64,000 bases of DNA. Source: Novosphingobium sp. (lineage in GTDB: Bacteria; Pseudomonadota; Alphaproteobacteria; Sphingomonadales; Sphingomonadaceae). Below the pieces are notes generated by a model, which was given only the letters and a program-made list of their open reading frames with translations, searched no databases and was not told where the DNA came from. Made by a program: the position numbers and the translations under genes. The stretch is from NCBI GenBank assembly GCA_016719755.1, contig JADJYM010000012.1, positions 501,001 through 565,000 of the forward strand, read 5' to 3'. Shown here one piece after another: positions 29,356-38,872 of the stretch; positions within the stretch are counted from its first letter, which is position 1, and the number at the start of each line of letters is the position of its first letter.

Positions 29356-29898
29356 ATAGCACCCCCACCCCGGCGCATGATGGCGCCCCCCGTGAAGAGC
29401 GGGCCGCGCTACAACCAGATGATCACGTCCGACAAGGTCCGCGTGATCGACGAGAACGGCGAAAACATCGGCGTGATGTACACGCGCGAGGCGATCGAGC
29501 AGGCGGCAGAGGTCGGGCTCGATCTCGTCGAGGTTTCGCCCAACGCCGACCCGCCGGTGTGCAAGTTCCTCGATGTCGGCAAGTTCCGCTACGAGGCGCA
29601 GAAGAAGGCCAACCTCGCCCGCAAGTCGCAGAAGACGCAGGAGATCAAGGAGATCAAGATGCGTCCGAACATCGACGACCACGACTATGACGTGAAGATG
29701 CGCGCGATCCACAAGTTCATCGGCGAAGGTGACAAGGTGAAGGTCACCCTGCGCTTCCGCGGGCGCGAGCTTTCGCACCAGCAGATCGGCATGAACCTGC
29801 TCAAGCGCGTGCAGGAAGACACCGCCGAGGACGCCAAGATCGAGGCCTATCCCCGCATGGAAGGCCGCCAGATGCTGATGGTGCTTTCACCCAAGTAA
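29356..29898 (+). CDS. infC: translation initiation factor IF-3, probable AUA start codon
   Basis: 180 aa from ATA 29356. The IF-3 N-domain ([20 protein letters not shown]), linker ([20 protein letters not shown]) and C-domain ([33 protein letters not shown]) are complete. The first ATG (29377) has no ribosome site, whereas AGGAGA (29343-29348) is 7 nt upstream of the in-frame ATA, and the intervening IAPPPRR matches the proline/arginine-rich N-terminus of relatives. infC in many bacteria uses AUU, AUC or AUA so that IF-3 represses its own initiation; the same control is inferred here. IF-3 binds the 30S subunit and proof-reads initiation. Confidence 0.93.
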   Translation: MAPPPRRMMAPPVKSGPRYNQMITSDKVRVIDENGENIGVMYTREAIEQAAEVGLDLVEVSPNADPPVCKFLDVGKFRYEAQKKANLARKSQKTQEIKEIKMRPNIDDHDYDVKMRAIHKFIGEGDKVKVTLRFRGRELSHQQIGMNLLKRVQEDTAEDAKIEAYPRMEGRQMLMVLSPK

Positions 29899-29937
29899 GC
29901 GCGGCATAGCGCAGAGGCCAATGCCAGGGGAGCGGCG

Positions 29938-31341
29938 ATGACGGCAAAACGCATCGGCTTCTGGCTTGGCCTTGCCGCTTTCCTTGCCACCCTGATTCTG
30001 CCCGTGCCGCAAGGCATGCCCCCTGCCGCCTGGCCGACCGCCGGGCTGGTGGCGTGGATGGCGCTGTGGTGGATGACCGAAGCCCTGCCGCTTTCGGTTA
30101 CCGCGCTGCTGCCGTTCATCGTCCTGCCGCTGCTGGGGGTGGCCGATGCAAACAAGGCTGCGGCGGCCTATTATTCGCCCACCATGTTCCTGTTCGTCGG
30201 CGGCGCCTTTCTGGCGCTGGCGATCGAGCGGACCGGGCTGCACCGCCGCCTTGCACTCGCCATCCTGCGCCACGCGGGCCACACCAGCGCGCAATTGCTG
30301 CTGGCGGTGATGGCCGCGACCGCGCTGATTTCGATGTTCATTTCCAACACCTCGACCGCGCTGATCATGATGCCGATGGCGCTGGCCATGCTGGCGGCGG
30401 GCGGCGCGCGGGAGGGCGAGACCGAAGGGCTGGCCGGAGCCCTGCCGATGGGCGTGGCCTTCGCCGCGACGCTGGGCGGGTTCGGCACGATCGTTGGCAC
30501 GCCGACCAACGCGATTGCCGTCGCCCTGCTCCAGAAAAGCCTGGGGGTGGAGATCACTTTCCTGGAATGGAGCCTTTACGGCCTGCCGCTCGTGCTGCTG
30601 TCGGTGCCGCTGGCGGCCTGGATCATCGCCCGCGTTCAGCGCCTGCACGAGGATCGCTTCGATCCGCGCGCCGCGCGCGCCGCGATCCACCTGCCCCCGG
30701 ACTGGAGCCCGGCGGAACGGCGGCTCGCCCCGATCTTTGCGGCGACCGTCGCGGCCTGGGTGGCGCTGCCCTGGCTCAAGGGGTTCGTGCCGCCCGGCGG
30801 GCTGGACGACGGGACCATCGCCGCGATCGCCGGTCTGCTGCTGTTCATCGTGCCCGACGGCACGGGCCGTCCGCTGCTCAACTGGACCGAGGCGATGCGC
30901 GCGCCCTGGGGGGTGATCCTGATGTTCGGCGGCGGGCTGGCGCTGGCGATGGGCATGTCGGAAAGCGGCCTTGCCACCTGGCTGGGGCAGATGCTGCTGC
31001 CGCTGCGCGCGGTGCCGCTGCCGGTGGTGGCGCTGGTGCTGGTCGGCTTCGTGGTGCTGATCACCGAATTTGCCAGCAACATGGCGGCGGCCAGCGGGAT
31101 CATGCCGGTGGTTGCCGCGCTGGTTGCCGCGCTGGGGGCCGATCCGATCCTGCTGGCCCTGCCCGCCGCGATGGCGGCCAGCTGGGGCTTCATGCTGCCC
31201 GCCGGGACCGGTCCCAACGCGCTGGCCTGGGCGACCGGCCACATCGCCATGCCGCGCGTGGTCAGGGCCGGGCTGCTGCTGGATCTGGCGGGCGTGTTCC
31301 TGATGGTCGGAATCGTCTGGGGCATCGCCGCGCTGGTCTGA
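29938..31341 (+). CDS. DASS/SLC13-family dicarboxylate (or anion):sodium symporter
   Basis: 467 aa, 11-12 predicted membrane segments. The family's two SNT-like sodium/substrate motifs are visible: ISMFISNTSTALIMMPMALA (about residue 140) and LITEFASNMAAASGIMPVVA (about 375). PTMFLFVGGAFLALAIERTG is another conserved region, as is GTPTNAIA. It probably takes up C4-dicarboxylates or related anions across the inner membrane. No regulatory pair of genes adjoins it; it follows infC by 39 bp. Confidence 0.87.
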   Translation: MTAKRIGFWLGLAAFLATLILPVPQGMPPAAWPTAGLVAWMALWWMTEALPLSVTALLPFIVLPLLGVADANKAAAAYYSPTMFLFVGGAFLALAIERTGLHRRLALAILRHAGHTSAQLLLAVMAATALISMFISNTSTALIMMPMALAMLAAGGAREGETEGLAGALPMGVAFAATLGGFGTIVGTPTNAIAVALLQKSLGVEITFLEWSLYGLPLVLLSVPLAAWIIARVQRLHEDRFDPRAARAAIHLPPDWSPAERRLAPIFAATVAAWVALPWLKGFVPPGGLDDGTIAAIAGLLLFIVPDGTGRPLLNWTEAMRAPWGVILMFGGGLALAMGMSESGLATWLGQMLLPLRAVPLPVVALVLVGFVVLITEFASNMAAASGIMPVVAALVAALGADPILLALPAAMAASWGFMLPAGTGPNALAWATGHIAMPRVVRAGLLLDLAGVFLMVGIVWGIAALV

Positions 31342-31404
31342 GCGGCGCGCGGCGATGCGCCATGACGCTTGCGGGAAAGCCGCGCTTGTGCTTGGGCCAG
31401 CGCC

Positions 31405-31905
31405 ATGAGCCACGAACCGCATGACAAGCTGCTGCCCGACAACGAAGCCGCGCCCAGGCGCCCCGGTCTGGTGCGGATGAACGAGGGCCAGTGGGCCGGC
31501 TGGTACCACTACGAACCCGCCGACGCGTTCGAGGATCACACCGGGCCATTCTATTGCAAGCCCGACGGGGACCGCTCGATCATCTGCGGCTTCCTGCCCG
31601 ATGCCAAGAACTGCAACGCCGGAGGCAACATCCACGGCGGCACGCTGATGACCTTCGCGGACTATGCGCTGTTTATGATCGCGGGCGGGATGGACGCCTC
31701 GGTCCATGGGGTGACCGTCACCTGCAACAGCGAATTCGTCGGCGCCGCCGAACCCGGCCGCCTGCTGACCGCGCGCGGCGAAGTGATCCGCGCGGGTTTC
31801 TCGATGGTCTTCGTGCGCGGCGTGATCAGCGATGGGGAACGCCCGGTGATGGCGTTTTCCGGCACGATCAAGCGCGTGCCCGGCGGGCAGAAGGGCAGCG
31901 GCTAG
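31405..31905 (+). CDS. PaaI-family hotdog thioesterase
   Basis: 166 aa from ATG 31405. CNAGGNIHGGTLMTFADYALFMIAGG carries the HGG motif and the helix Asp. It is distinct from the thioesterase at 4572-5012. It may hydrolyse acyl-CoA thioesters in the cytoplasm; the substrate is unknown. It lies downstream of the DASS transporter and upstream of an intergenic repeat. Confidence 0.82.
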   Translation: MSHEPHDKLLPDNEAAPRRPGLVRMNEGQWAGWYHYEPADAFEDHTGPFYCKPDGDRSIICGFLPDAKNCNAGGNIHGGTLMTFADYALFMIAGGMDASVHGVTVTCNSEFVGAAEPGRLLTARGEVIRAGFSMVFVRGVISDGERPVMAFSGTIKRVPGGQKGSG

Positions 31906-31947
31906 GGTTTTTTAGCTGCCTGACGGCTTTCGCGGAGAGTCCCTTTT

Positions 31948-32008
31948 CCGCCTGACGGCGGTGCAGGAAGCCCATACGGGCTTCCCTGGCCTGGCCGGCC
32001 CGCTCCCC
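31948..32008. repeat. composite intergenic repeat (core 1, hairpin, degenerate core 2)
   Basis: TCCGCCTGACGGCGGTGC (31948-31965) is followed by a perfect hairpin GGAAGCCC-ATAC-GGGCTTCC (31966-31985). A GGCCTGGCCGGCCCGCTCCCCC stretch follows that resembles, but does not equal, core 2 found at 35746 and 38894. It lies between the ends of two convergent genes and could serve as a bidirectional terminator; no U-run is present. Confidence 0.6.
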
Positions 32009-33262
32009 CTACTCCTCCCCCATCATCCGGTCGGCGGAAGACGTCACCGCCACGTCCATCGTCACATTGCCCAGCGTGCGCATGATGTCGGGCAGCATTT
32101 CCACCGCCACCAGCAGCGCCAGCGGAGCGATCGGCACGCCCATCGCGTTGGCGATCGGGCCGACCGAGATCACGAAGCTGATCGTGCCGGGCAATGAGAC
32201 GGAACTGAGCGAGACCAGGAAGGCCACGAACACCCCCGCCGCCAGCGCCGCCGGGGACAGCGGCACGCCGGTCAGCTTGGCGGCATAGATCGCCACGGCC
32301 ATGTTCATCGCCGGGCTGGTCGCGCGGAAGATCGCCACGGCCAGCGGCAGGACGAAGTCGGCGGTCGATTCGCGCACGCCCAGCCGCCGGGTCGCGGCAA
32401 GCATGGCGGGCAGGCTGGCAAGCGAGGACTGGGTTGAGATTGCCACCGCGTGGACCGGCACCATCGCCCGCGCGAACCGGCCCAGCGGCTGGCGGGCCAC
32501 CACCACGGCCACCACGAAGCCGCCGATCAGCACCACCAGCCCCGCCGCGCTTACCACCAGGATATAGTGCGCCAGCGCGCCGATCGCCTCGGCCCCGGTC
32601 TGCGCGGCAAGCGATACGGCAAGGCCGAACACGCCCAGCGGCGCAAGCATCAGCACCCAGCCGACCACCACCATCATCGCCGCCGCCAGACCTTCGAAGA
32701 ACTGCACGATCAGGCGGCGCGGGGCATCGGCCACGCGGGTCAGCGCCAGCGCGAAGACCGAGGCGAAGATCACCACCGGCAGCATCGCGCCCGAAGCGGC
32801 AGCGGCGAAGATGTTTTCCGGCATCATCGCGTTCAGGATATCCGCCACGCCCGGCACCTTGCCCGCATCCGCCGCGCCGCCGCTCAGCGCCTGGGCGGCG
32901 GATGCGGGAATCGGGAACAGCGCCAGCAGCGAGGGCACCAGCAGCGCCGCCATGGTCCCCGCGGTCAGCAGCACGGCCACGAACAGGCCGACCGCGCGCC
33001 GGGCGAGGTGCCCGCCGCCCGCCGCCGCCAGGGTCTGCGAAATGCCGGTGACGACAAGGCCGATCACCAGCGGCAGGATCGTCAGTTGCAGGGCGCGCAG
33101 CCACAGGCTGCCCATCGGTTCGGCCACGGCCAGCAGGGGGGCGAGAGCAGCCGTGTCCTTCAGCGCGATCCCCGCCAGAAACCCGGCTGCCAGCCCCGCG
33201 AAAGTCAGCGCGGCGGGCACCCGTATTTCAGGAAAGCCGCTGGCGGCCGCTGGTTGCTGCAT
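32009..33262 (-). CDS. DAACS-family dicarboxylate/amino acid:cation symporter
   Basis: 417 aa from ATG 33262, with GGGAG 5 nt upstream; a GTG at 33268 is an alternative. It has eight or so hydrophobic helices and the HP1-like serine motif AISTQSSLASLPAMLAA. The ATSPAMNMAVAIYAAKL motif corresponds to TM7 NMDG/NMNT of glutamate transporters, and SLPGTISFVISVGPI is in HP2. It likely imports dicarboxylates or acidic amino acids with Na+ or H+. It is divergent from glmM. Confidence 0.88.
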   Translation of the reverse strand: MQQPAAASGFPEIRVPAALTFAGLAAGFLAGIALKDTAALAPLLAVAEPMGSLWLRALQLTILPLVIGLVVTGISQTLAAAGGGHLARRAVGLFVAVLLTAGTMAALLVPSLLALFPIPASAAQALSGGAADAGKVPGVADILNAMMPENIFAAAASGAMLPVVIFASVFALALTRVADAPRRLIVQFFEGLAAAMMVVVGWVLMLAPLGVFGLAVSLAAQTGAEAIGALAHYILVVSAAGLVVLIGGFVVAVVVARQPLGRFARAMVPVHAVAISTQSSLASLPAMLAATRRLGVRESTADFVLPLAVAIFRATSPAMNMAVAIYAAKLTGVPLSPAALAAGVFVAFLVSLSSVSLPGTISFVISVGPIANAMGVPIAPLALLVAVEMLPDIMRTLGNVTMDVAVTSSADRMMGEE

Positions 33263-33356
33263 GGTCACTCCCCGAACCCGTCGATCAAGCGCGTGACTTT
33301 AGCGCCGCTGCGCGACATAGCAATTTTTCAGGATATTCGGGGATATGGCAGGGGCC

Positions 33357-34700
33357 ATGGGACGCAACTATTTTGGCACCGACGGCATTCGCGGGCGCAC
33401 CAATGCCGGAGTGATGACCGCAGCAACCGCGATGAAGGTGGGGCAGGCCGCCGGCCGCCGCTTCCTGCGCGGCAGCCACCGCCACCGCGTTGTGATCGGC
33501 AAGGACACCCGCCTGTCGGGCTATATGCTGGAAAACGCGCTGGTCGCGGGCTTTACCAGCGTGGGCATGGATGTGGTCCTGCTGGGGCCGATGCCAACCC
33601 CGGCGGTCGCCCTGCTGACGCGCGAGCTGCGCGCGGATGTGGGCGTGATGATCTCTGCCAGCCACAACCCCTATGAGGACAACGGCATCAAGCTGTTCGG
33701 CCCGGACGGCTTCAAGCTGTCGGACGAGGACGAGCTGGCGATCGAGGCGATGCTGGGCGAGGATCAGCCGCTTGCCCCGGCGCCGGAAATCGGCCGCGCC
33801 CGCCGGATCGAGGACGCGCGCGGGCGCTATATCCACGCGGTCAAGGGCTCGCTGCCCGATGACGTGCGGCTCGACGGCCTCAAGATCGCCGTCGATTGCG
33901 CGAACGGTGCGGCCTATCAGGTTGCCCCATCCGCGATCTGGGAACTGGGCGCGGAAGTCGTCGCGGTGGGCGTTTCTCCCAACGGCACCAACATCAACGA
34001 CAAGTGCGGATCGACTCACCCCGCCCTGCTGAGCGAAACCGTGGTGGCAAGCGGCGCCGACATCGGCATCGCGCTGGATGGCGATGCCGACCGGCTGATC
34101 GTGGTCGACGAAAAGGGCCAGACCGTGGACGGCGACCAGATCATGGCGCTGATCGGCAGCCAGCTGGCGCTGCGCGGCGCGCTGCGCGGCGGCGGCGTGG
34201 TGGCGACGGTGATGTCGAACCTGGGGCTCGAACGCTTTCTCGCCGGGCAGGGGCTGGACCTGTTCCGCAGCAAGGTGGGTGACCGCCACGTGCTGGAAGA
34301 GATGAAGGCGCGCGGCTGCAATGTCGGCGGCGAACAGTCGGGCCACATGATCCTGCTCGATCACGGCACCACCGGCGACGGCACCATTGCCGCGCTTCAG
34401 GTGCTGGCCGCGCTGGTCCGTTCGGGCCGCCGGGCGAGCGAGCTGCTCCACCTGTTCGATCCCGTGCCGCAGCTGCTGCGCAATGTCCGCTTTGCGGGCG
34501 GCAAGCCGCTGGAGGACGCGCGGGTCAAGGCGGTGATCGCCGAGGTCGAGGCGGGGCTGGCCGGCAAGGGGCGGCTGGTGATCCGCCCCTCGGGCACCGA
34601 ACCGGTGATCCGCGTCATGGCCGAAGGCGACGACGCGGGCGAGGTGGAGGCCGCCGTCGCCGCGATCTGCGACGCCGTGCAGGAGGCCGCCAATGCTTGA
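33357..34700 (+). CDS. glmM: phosphoglucosamine mutase
   Basis: 447 aa from ATG 33357; an ATG at 33345 adds four residues, and homologues begin near M-x-(R/K)[10 protein letters not shown], favouring 33357. The phosphoserine is Ser102 in [15 protein letters not shown]. The metal-binding loop is [13 protein letters not shown], the sugar-binding motif is GGEQSGHMI, and the phosphate-binding loop is [12 protein letters not shown]. It converts glucosamine-6-P to glucosamine-1-P for UDP-GlcNAc, and so for peptidoglycan and LPS. It begins a tight trio with the DUF1272 gene and thiD. Confidence 0.95.
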   Translation: MGRNYFGTDGIRGRTNAGVMTAATAMKVGQAAGRRFLRGSHRHRVVIGKDTRLSGYMLENALVAGFTSVGMDVVLLGPMPTPAVALLTRELRADVGVMISASHNPYEDNGIKLFGPDGFKLSDEDELAIEAMLGEDQPLAPAPEIGRARRIEDARGRYIHAVKGSLPDDVRLDGLKIAVDCANGAAYQVAPSAIWELGAEVVAVGVSPNGTNINDKCGSTHPALLSETVVASGADIGIALDGDADRLIVVDEKGQTVDGDQIMALIGSQLALRGALRGGGVVATVMSNLGLERFLAGQGLDLFRSKVGDRHVLEEMKARGCNVGGEQSGHMILLDHGTTGDGTIAALQVLAALVRSGRRASELLHLFDPVPQLLRNVRFAGGKPLEDARVKAVIAEVEAGLAGKGRLVIRPSGTEPVIRVMAEGDDAGEVEAAVAAICDAVQEAANA

Positions 34701-34917
34701 AATGCGCCCTGATTGCGAAAAGTGCGGTGCGGACCTGCCCGCCGACCTGCCCGGCGCCTTCATCTGCAGCTTTGAGTGCACCTTCTGCACCGAATGCGCC
34801 GACGGACTGGACGAGCGCTGCCCCAACTGCGGGGGCGAACTGCTTGACCGACCGACCCGGGCAAAACATCTGCACACGAAGGCCCCGCCAGCCACCGAGC
34901 GCCGGTTCAAGGGATGA
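34693..34917 (+). CDS. DUF1272 small zinc-ribbon protein
   Basis: 74 aa. Cys pairs [24 protein letters not shown] and CPNCGG look like a double zinc site, the hallmark of the DUF1272 family. Function unknown. It overlaps glmM by 8 nt and thiD by 4 nt (ATGA), so all three are translationally coupled. Confidence 0.85.
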   Translation: MLEMRPDCEKCGADLPADLPGAFICSFECTFCTECADGLDERCPNCGGELLDRPTRAKHLHTKAPPATERRFKG

Positions 34918-35663
34918 GCCTTCCCCGCATCCTGTCCATCGCCGGGTCCGATTCCTCGGGCGGCGCGGGCATCCAGGCCGACATCAAGACGATCACCATG
35001 CTGGGCGGCTATGCGATGACCGCAATCACCGCGATCACCGCGCAAAACACGCTGGGAGTCAGCATGGTCGAGGCGCTCTCGCCGGAAATGGTCGCGGGCC
35101 AGATCGACGCCTGCGTGGATGACATCGGCGTCGATGCGGTAAAGATCGGGATGCTCGGCTCGCCCGCCGTGGCCCATGCCGTGGCCGACCGGCTGGAAGG
35201 GATCGGCGTGCCGGTGGTGTTCGACCCGGTGATGATCGCCACCAGCGGCGCGGCGCTGGCCGATGCGGATACCATCGCCGCATTCGAGCGGCTGATGCAG
35301 CTTGCCGCGCTGACCACCCCCAATGTCCCCGAACTGGCCGCGCTGGGCGGGCACGATGGCATGGCGGCGCGGGCAATCGCCTATCTCGCCAAGGGCGGCG
35401 ACGCGGAGGGCGAGCGGGTGGAGGACTGGCTGATGCTGCCGGGCGAGCCGCCGCACGTGATGGCCGGCACGCGGATCCACACCCGCCACACCCACGGCAC
35501 GGGCTGCACCCTGTCGAGCGCGATCGCGACCTTCCTGGGGCGGGGGCTGGACCTCACCGATGCGGTCGACCGTGCCCGCCTGTTCGTCCGCAGCGCCCTG
35601 CGCGCCGCGCCGGGGTTCGGGGCGGGCCATGGGCCGCTGGGTCACGCGGAAGCGCGGGGATAG
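34914..35663 (+). CDS. thiD: hydroxymethylpyrimidine/phosphomethylpyrimidine kinase
   Basis: 249 aa ribokinase-like fold. SIAGSDSSGGAGIQADIKTI at the N-terminus, DPVMIATSGAAL in the middle, and the anion-hole/catalytic motif HTHGTGCTLSSAIA near the C-terminus. It phosphorylates HMP and HMP-P in thiamine synthesis. No TPP riboswitch or other thi genes adjoin it. Confidence 0.93.
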   Translation: MSLPRILSIAGSDSSGGAGIQADIKTITMLGGYAMTAITAITAQNTLGVSMVEALSPEMVAGQIDACVDDIGVDAVKIGMLGSPAVAHAVADRLEGIGVPVVFDPVMIATSGAALADADTIAAFERLMQLAALTTPNVPELAALGGHDGMAARAIAYLAKGGDAEGERVEDWLMLPGEPPHVMAGTRIHTRHTHGTGCTLSSAIATFLGRGLDLTDAVDRARLFVRSALRAAPGFGAGHGPLGHAEARG

Positions 35664-35673
35664 GGAGTTCGGA

Positions 35674-35772
35674 TCCGCCTCACGGCGGTGCGGGAGGAGT
35701 CCTTTTCCGCCTCACGGCGGTGCGGACAGGGCATCCGCCCTGACCTTGCAACACCAGCCCGCTCCCCCGGCC
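35674..35772. repeat. composite intergenic repeat (two core 1, hairpin, core 2)
   Basis: Two tandem copies of TCCGCCTCACGGCGGTGCGG (35674-35693 and 35706-35725) are followed by a hairpin CAGGGC-ATCC-GCCCTG (35727-35742). Core 2, beginning TTGCAACACCAGCCCGCTCC, spans 35746-35772. The order core 1 - hairpin - core 2 is the same as in the repeat at 38873-39020 read on its minus strand. It lies between the convergent ends of thiD and the LOG-family gene. Confidence 0.7.
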
Positions 35773-35780
35773 AGAACCCT

Positions 35781-36653
35781 TCACCCCAGCTCGTAGAAAT
35801 CCACGATCTTGTCCCAGGCGTCCTCTGCGGTTTCCACCCAGTGGAACAGGCTGAGGTCGGCGTGGTTGATCACGCCTTCATCGGCCAGGGCCTCGAAATC
35901 GATCACCCGGCTCCAGAACTCGCGCCCGAACAGCAGGATCGGGATCGGCTTCATCTTGCCGGTCTGGATCAGGGTCAGCAGCTCGAAGAATTCATCGAAG
36001 GTGCCAAAACCGCCCGGGAACACCGCCACCGCCTTGGCGCGCAGCAGGAAGTGCATCTTGCGCAGCGCGAAGTAGTGGAACTGGAACGCCAGGCGCGGGG
36101 TGACATAGGTGTTGGGGGCCTGCTCGTGCGGCAGGACGATGTTAAGCCCGATCGTCTCCGCCCCGGCCTCCACCGCGCCGCGATTCGCCGCTTCCATGAT
36201 CGAGGGCCCGCCGCCCGAGCAGACCACGAACTGGCGCATCCCCTGCTCCACGATCGCGCAGGTCGAGGCGATGTGCGCCAGCTTGCGCGCTTCCTCGTAG
36301 TAACGGGATTTCGCCGCGAGCCGCTCGGCCACGGCCTTGCGCTCGGGCGGGGCGCTGGCGACCAGCTCCTCCGCCTGTTCGGGCGAGGGAATGCGGGCCG
36401 AGCCATAGCAGACCAGCGTGGAGCCGATCTTCGCCTCATCCAGCAGCATCTCGCACTTCAGCAGTTCCAGCTGGAAGCGCACCGGGCGCAGTTCCTCGCG
36501 CAGCAGGAAATCGGTGTCGCGGAAGGCCAGCTTGTAGGCCGGGCTGCGGGTCTGGGGGGTTGAGGCGTCATGCGCCTCGACGAAGCCGGCTTCCTGCTCG
36601 GCCTTGTAGAAGCGGCGCCGGTTGAGCCGCTTTTCGCGTTCTTCTTCAGTCAT
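35781..36653 (-). CDS. LOG-family (TIGR00730) nucleotide phosphoribohydrolase-like protein
   Basis: 290 aa. The Rossmann-like core has VVCSGGGPSIMEAANRGA and the family signature PGGFGTFDEFFELLTLIQTGK, matching PGGxGTxxE. LOG proteins release free cytokinin or ribose-5-phosphate from nucleoside monophosphates; bacterial members probably act in nucleotide salvage. The N-terminal about 60 residues extend beyond the short LOG form, as in the longer bacterial subgroup. Confidence 0.87.
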   Translation of the reverse strand: MTEEEREKRLNRRRFYKAEQEAGFVEAHDASTPQTRSPAYKLAFRDTDFLLREELRPVRFQLELLKCEMLLDEAKIGSTLVCYGSARIPSPEQAEELVASAPPERKAVAERLAAKSRYYEEARKLAHIASTCAIVEQGMRQFVVCSGGGPSIMEAANRGAVEAGAETIGLNIVLPHEQAPNTYVTPRLAFQFHYFALRKMHFLLRAKAVAVFPGGFGTFDEFFELLTLIQTGKMKPIPILLFGREFWSRVIDFEALADEGVINHADLSLFHWVETAEDAWDKIVDFYELG

Positions 36654-36745
36654 TGATGCCTCATCGCCTGTCTCGCGCCGCGTGTCAAAGGCGCGGCGCC
36701 GCCACGGTCGCGGCGGGGGTGGACAGGCTGTGTGATCGGAAGGTC

Positions 36746-36819
36746 TGGATGCCCCGCGAGGATTCGAACCTCGATAGACGGAATCAGAATCCGTAGTCTT
36801 ACCATTAGACGACGGGGCA
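36746..36819 (-). tRNA. tRNA-Gln (anticodon CTG)
   Basis: Read on the minus strand: acceptor TGCCCCG pairs with CGGGGCA. D-arm CGTCTAATGGTAAGAC; anticodon stem ACGGA/TCCGT around loop TTCTGAT (anticodon CTG); T-arm CGAGGTTCGAATCCTCG; CCA encoded at the 3' end. Length is 74 nt. Confidence 0.95.
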
Positions 36820-37001
36820 ACAGGCGGGTGCCTCTAGGGCGGCAGCGGCCCCGCGTCAAGCCGGGGAAATCGCCGCACTTGCCGGGGGGCCATGCAGCGG
36901 GTATTCCTGTTTTCAGGTACCCGCCGCGTCCGGCGGGAAAACAATAAAGAGTGCAGTTCCTATGGCGGAAAAATCTCCGCCGGTGATGCGCAAGGAGGCG
37001 G
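36820..37001. other. intergenic region with a strong hairpin
   Basis: At 36897-36924 GCGGGTA pairs with TACCCGC, with an inner CCTG-TTTT-CAGG stem and a 2-nt bulge. It lies upstream of the tRNA-Gln gene (minus strand) and of ppx (plus strand). It could be a leader structure or terminator; no other feature is seen. Confidence 0.35.
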
Positions 37002-38200
37002 GTGAAGGTTACGCGTTGCAGACGGATGCACAGAATTTCGCATCCGATGAAGCGGGTTGCCCTGCCCCCCACGCGCCGGCCCGGTGGCCGATCGGAAAAT
37101 CCCGCCCCGCGCGACGTCGCGGCAGGGCCCGCGCGGCCCGTCCAGGCAGGTTCCGATTCCCGGCACCATCCCTTTCACCGGCAAGCCTTCGCGGCGATCG
37201 ACCTTGGCACCAACAATTGCCGCCTGCTGATCGCGCGCCCCTCTGGCGAGCATTTCGTGGTGATCGACGCTTTCAGCCGGGTCGTGCGACTGGGCGAAGG
37301 CCTCGCCCAGACCGGCAGGCTGAGCCAGGCGGCGATGGACCGCGCGGTCGCGGCGCTGCAGATCTGCGCCGACAAGCTTAAGCGCCGCAACGTCCACCTG
37401 GCCCGCTCGGTCGCGACCGAGGCTTGCCGCCGGGCGGAGAACGGCCAGGAATTCATCGCCCGGGTCAAGGCCGAAACCGGCATCGCGCTCGATATCATTT
37501 CCGCCAAGGAAGAGGCGCGTCTGGCGGTGCTGGGCTGCCATCTGCTGCTGGAACAGGGCGATGGTCCGGCGATGATTTTCGATATTGGCGGCGGTTCGAC
37601 CGAACTGGTGCTGGTCGACTGCGAAGGGGGCGAAGTGCCGCGTATCCATGACTGGCATTCCGTCCCCTGGGGCGTCGTCTCGCTGACCGAAACCTGCGGG
37701 GACGAACCGCCGGACGCCGAAGGGCGCGCCGCGCGCTATGCCCTGATGTGCGATACCGTGCGCGAAAGCCTGGCCCCCTTTGCCGAGCGGATTGCCGGGC
37801 ACAGGGAAGCACCGTCCAGTGCCATGCCGCTGCGGCTGCTGGGCACCAGCGGCACGGTGACGACTCTGGCCAGCCTGCACCTGGAACTGCCGCAATACGA
37901 TCGCCGGGCGGTCGACGGGCTGATCGTGCCCGCCCGCTCGATGCGCGACCTGTCGCAGCGGATCGCGGGGATGGGGCCGCCGAACGGCGCGCCCAGCCCT
38001 GCATCGGACGCGAAAGATCGGATCTGGTGGTGGCGGGCTGCGCAATTCTGGAAGCGATTCTCGACCTGTGGCCCGCCGACCGGCTGGGCGTGGCCGACCG
38101 CGGCATCCGCGAAGGCATCCTGCGCGGCCTGATCGCCGCCGGGGACGAGGGCGAGCGCAGCCGCGCCGCCCTGCGCCGCACCCGCAGGCTCGTTTCGTGA
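37002..38200 (+). pseudogene. ppx: Ppx/GppA-family exopolyphosphatase, frameshifted
   Basis: The N-terminal half has FAAIDLGTNNCRLLIARPSG (phosphate-binding), SVATEACRRAENGQEF, and FDIGGGSTELVLVD; GTSGTVTTLASLHLELP follows. After MGPP the frame is lost near 37974-37981. The neighbouring frame continues ERRAQPCIGRERSDLVVAGC to the C-terminal TRRLVS and stop at 38200. One missing base restores a continuous protein. The start is uncertain: GTG 37002 follows AAGGAGG closely, and ATG 37047 is an alternative. It hydrolyses polyphosphate or pppGpp if functional. Sequencing error is as likely as a real pseudogene. Confidence 0.82.
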
Positions 38201-38853
38201 GGGGCGCGGGCAAGACCGGCGAGCGGCTCAAGACCGCGCGCAAGCGGACCGCCAGTTCAGCGCGCTGGCTTTCGCGCCAGCTTGCCGATCCCTATGTCCG
38301 CCAGGCCAAGGCCGAAGGCTGGCGCAGCCGGGCCGCCTTCAAACTGCTGGAACTGGATGACAAGTACCACCTGCTGAAAAACGCGCGGCGCGTGGTCGAC
38401 CTTGGCATCGCGCCGGGCGGCTGGAGCCAGGTGGTGCGCAAGCGTGCGCCCAGGGCCGCCGTGGTCGGCATCGACCTGCTCCCCACCGAGCCGATCGAGG
38501 GCGTGACGATCTTCGAGATGGACTTCATGGCCGATGAGGCCCCGGCGGCGCTTGCCGAGGCGCTCGACGGGCCGCCGGACCTGGTCATTTCCGACATGGC
38601 CGCCAATACCGTGGGCCACAAGCAGACCGACCACCTGCGCACCATGGGCCTGGTCGAAACCGCCGCCGACTTCGCGATCCACAACCTGGCGCCGGGCGGC
38701 AACTTCATCGCCAAGGTGCTGGCGGGAGGGACCGATACCGATCTGCTGGCCCTGCTCAAGCAGCACTTCACGACCGTGAAGCACGCCAAGCCCCCGGCGA
38801 GCCGCAAGGATTCGTCCGAATGGTACGTGATCGCGCAGGGGTTCAAGGGCTGA
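38197..38853 (+). CDS. rlmE: 23S rRNA (uridine-2'-O)-methyltransferase
   Basis: 218 aa from GTG 38197, overlapping the ppx stop as GTGA. The SAM-binding motif VVDLGIAPGGWSQVV, the catalytic K-D-K-E tetrad region (RSRAAFKLLELDDKY; VISDMAANTVGHK; NFIAKVL; SSEWYVIA) and overall FtsJ layout are complete. It methylates U2552 of 23S rRNA in late 50S assembly. Confidence 0.94.
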   Translation: MRGAGKTGERLKTARKRTASSARWLSRQLADPYVRQAKAEGWRSRAAFKLLELDDKYHLLKNARRVVDLGIAPGGWSQVVRKRAPRAAVVGIDLLPTEPIEGVTIFEMDFMADEAPAALAEALDGPPDLVISDMAANTVGHKQTDHLRTMGLVETAADFAIHNLAPGGNFIAKVLAGGTDTDLLALLKQHFTTVKHAKPPASRKDSSEWYVIAQGFKG

Positions 38854-38872
38854 CGTAGAGCTTCGTTGGTGC

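Noticed and set aside
29887-31707. Minus-strand 606-codon frame
   Set aside because: Antisense to the DASS transporter, extremely His/Gln/Arg/Gly-rich, no domain.
34914-34920. TPP riboswitch upstream of thiD
   Set aside because: thiD directly overlaps the DUF1272 gene; there is no leader for a riboswitch.
33285-35645. Minus-strand 786-codon frame
   Set aside because: Antisense to glmM and thiD, both with clear motifs.
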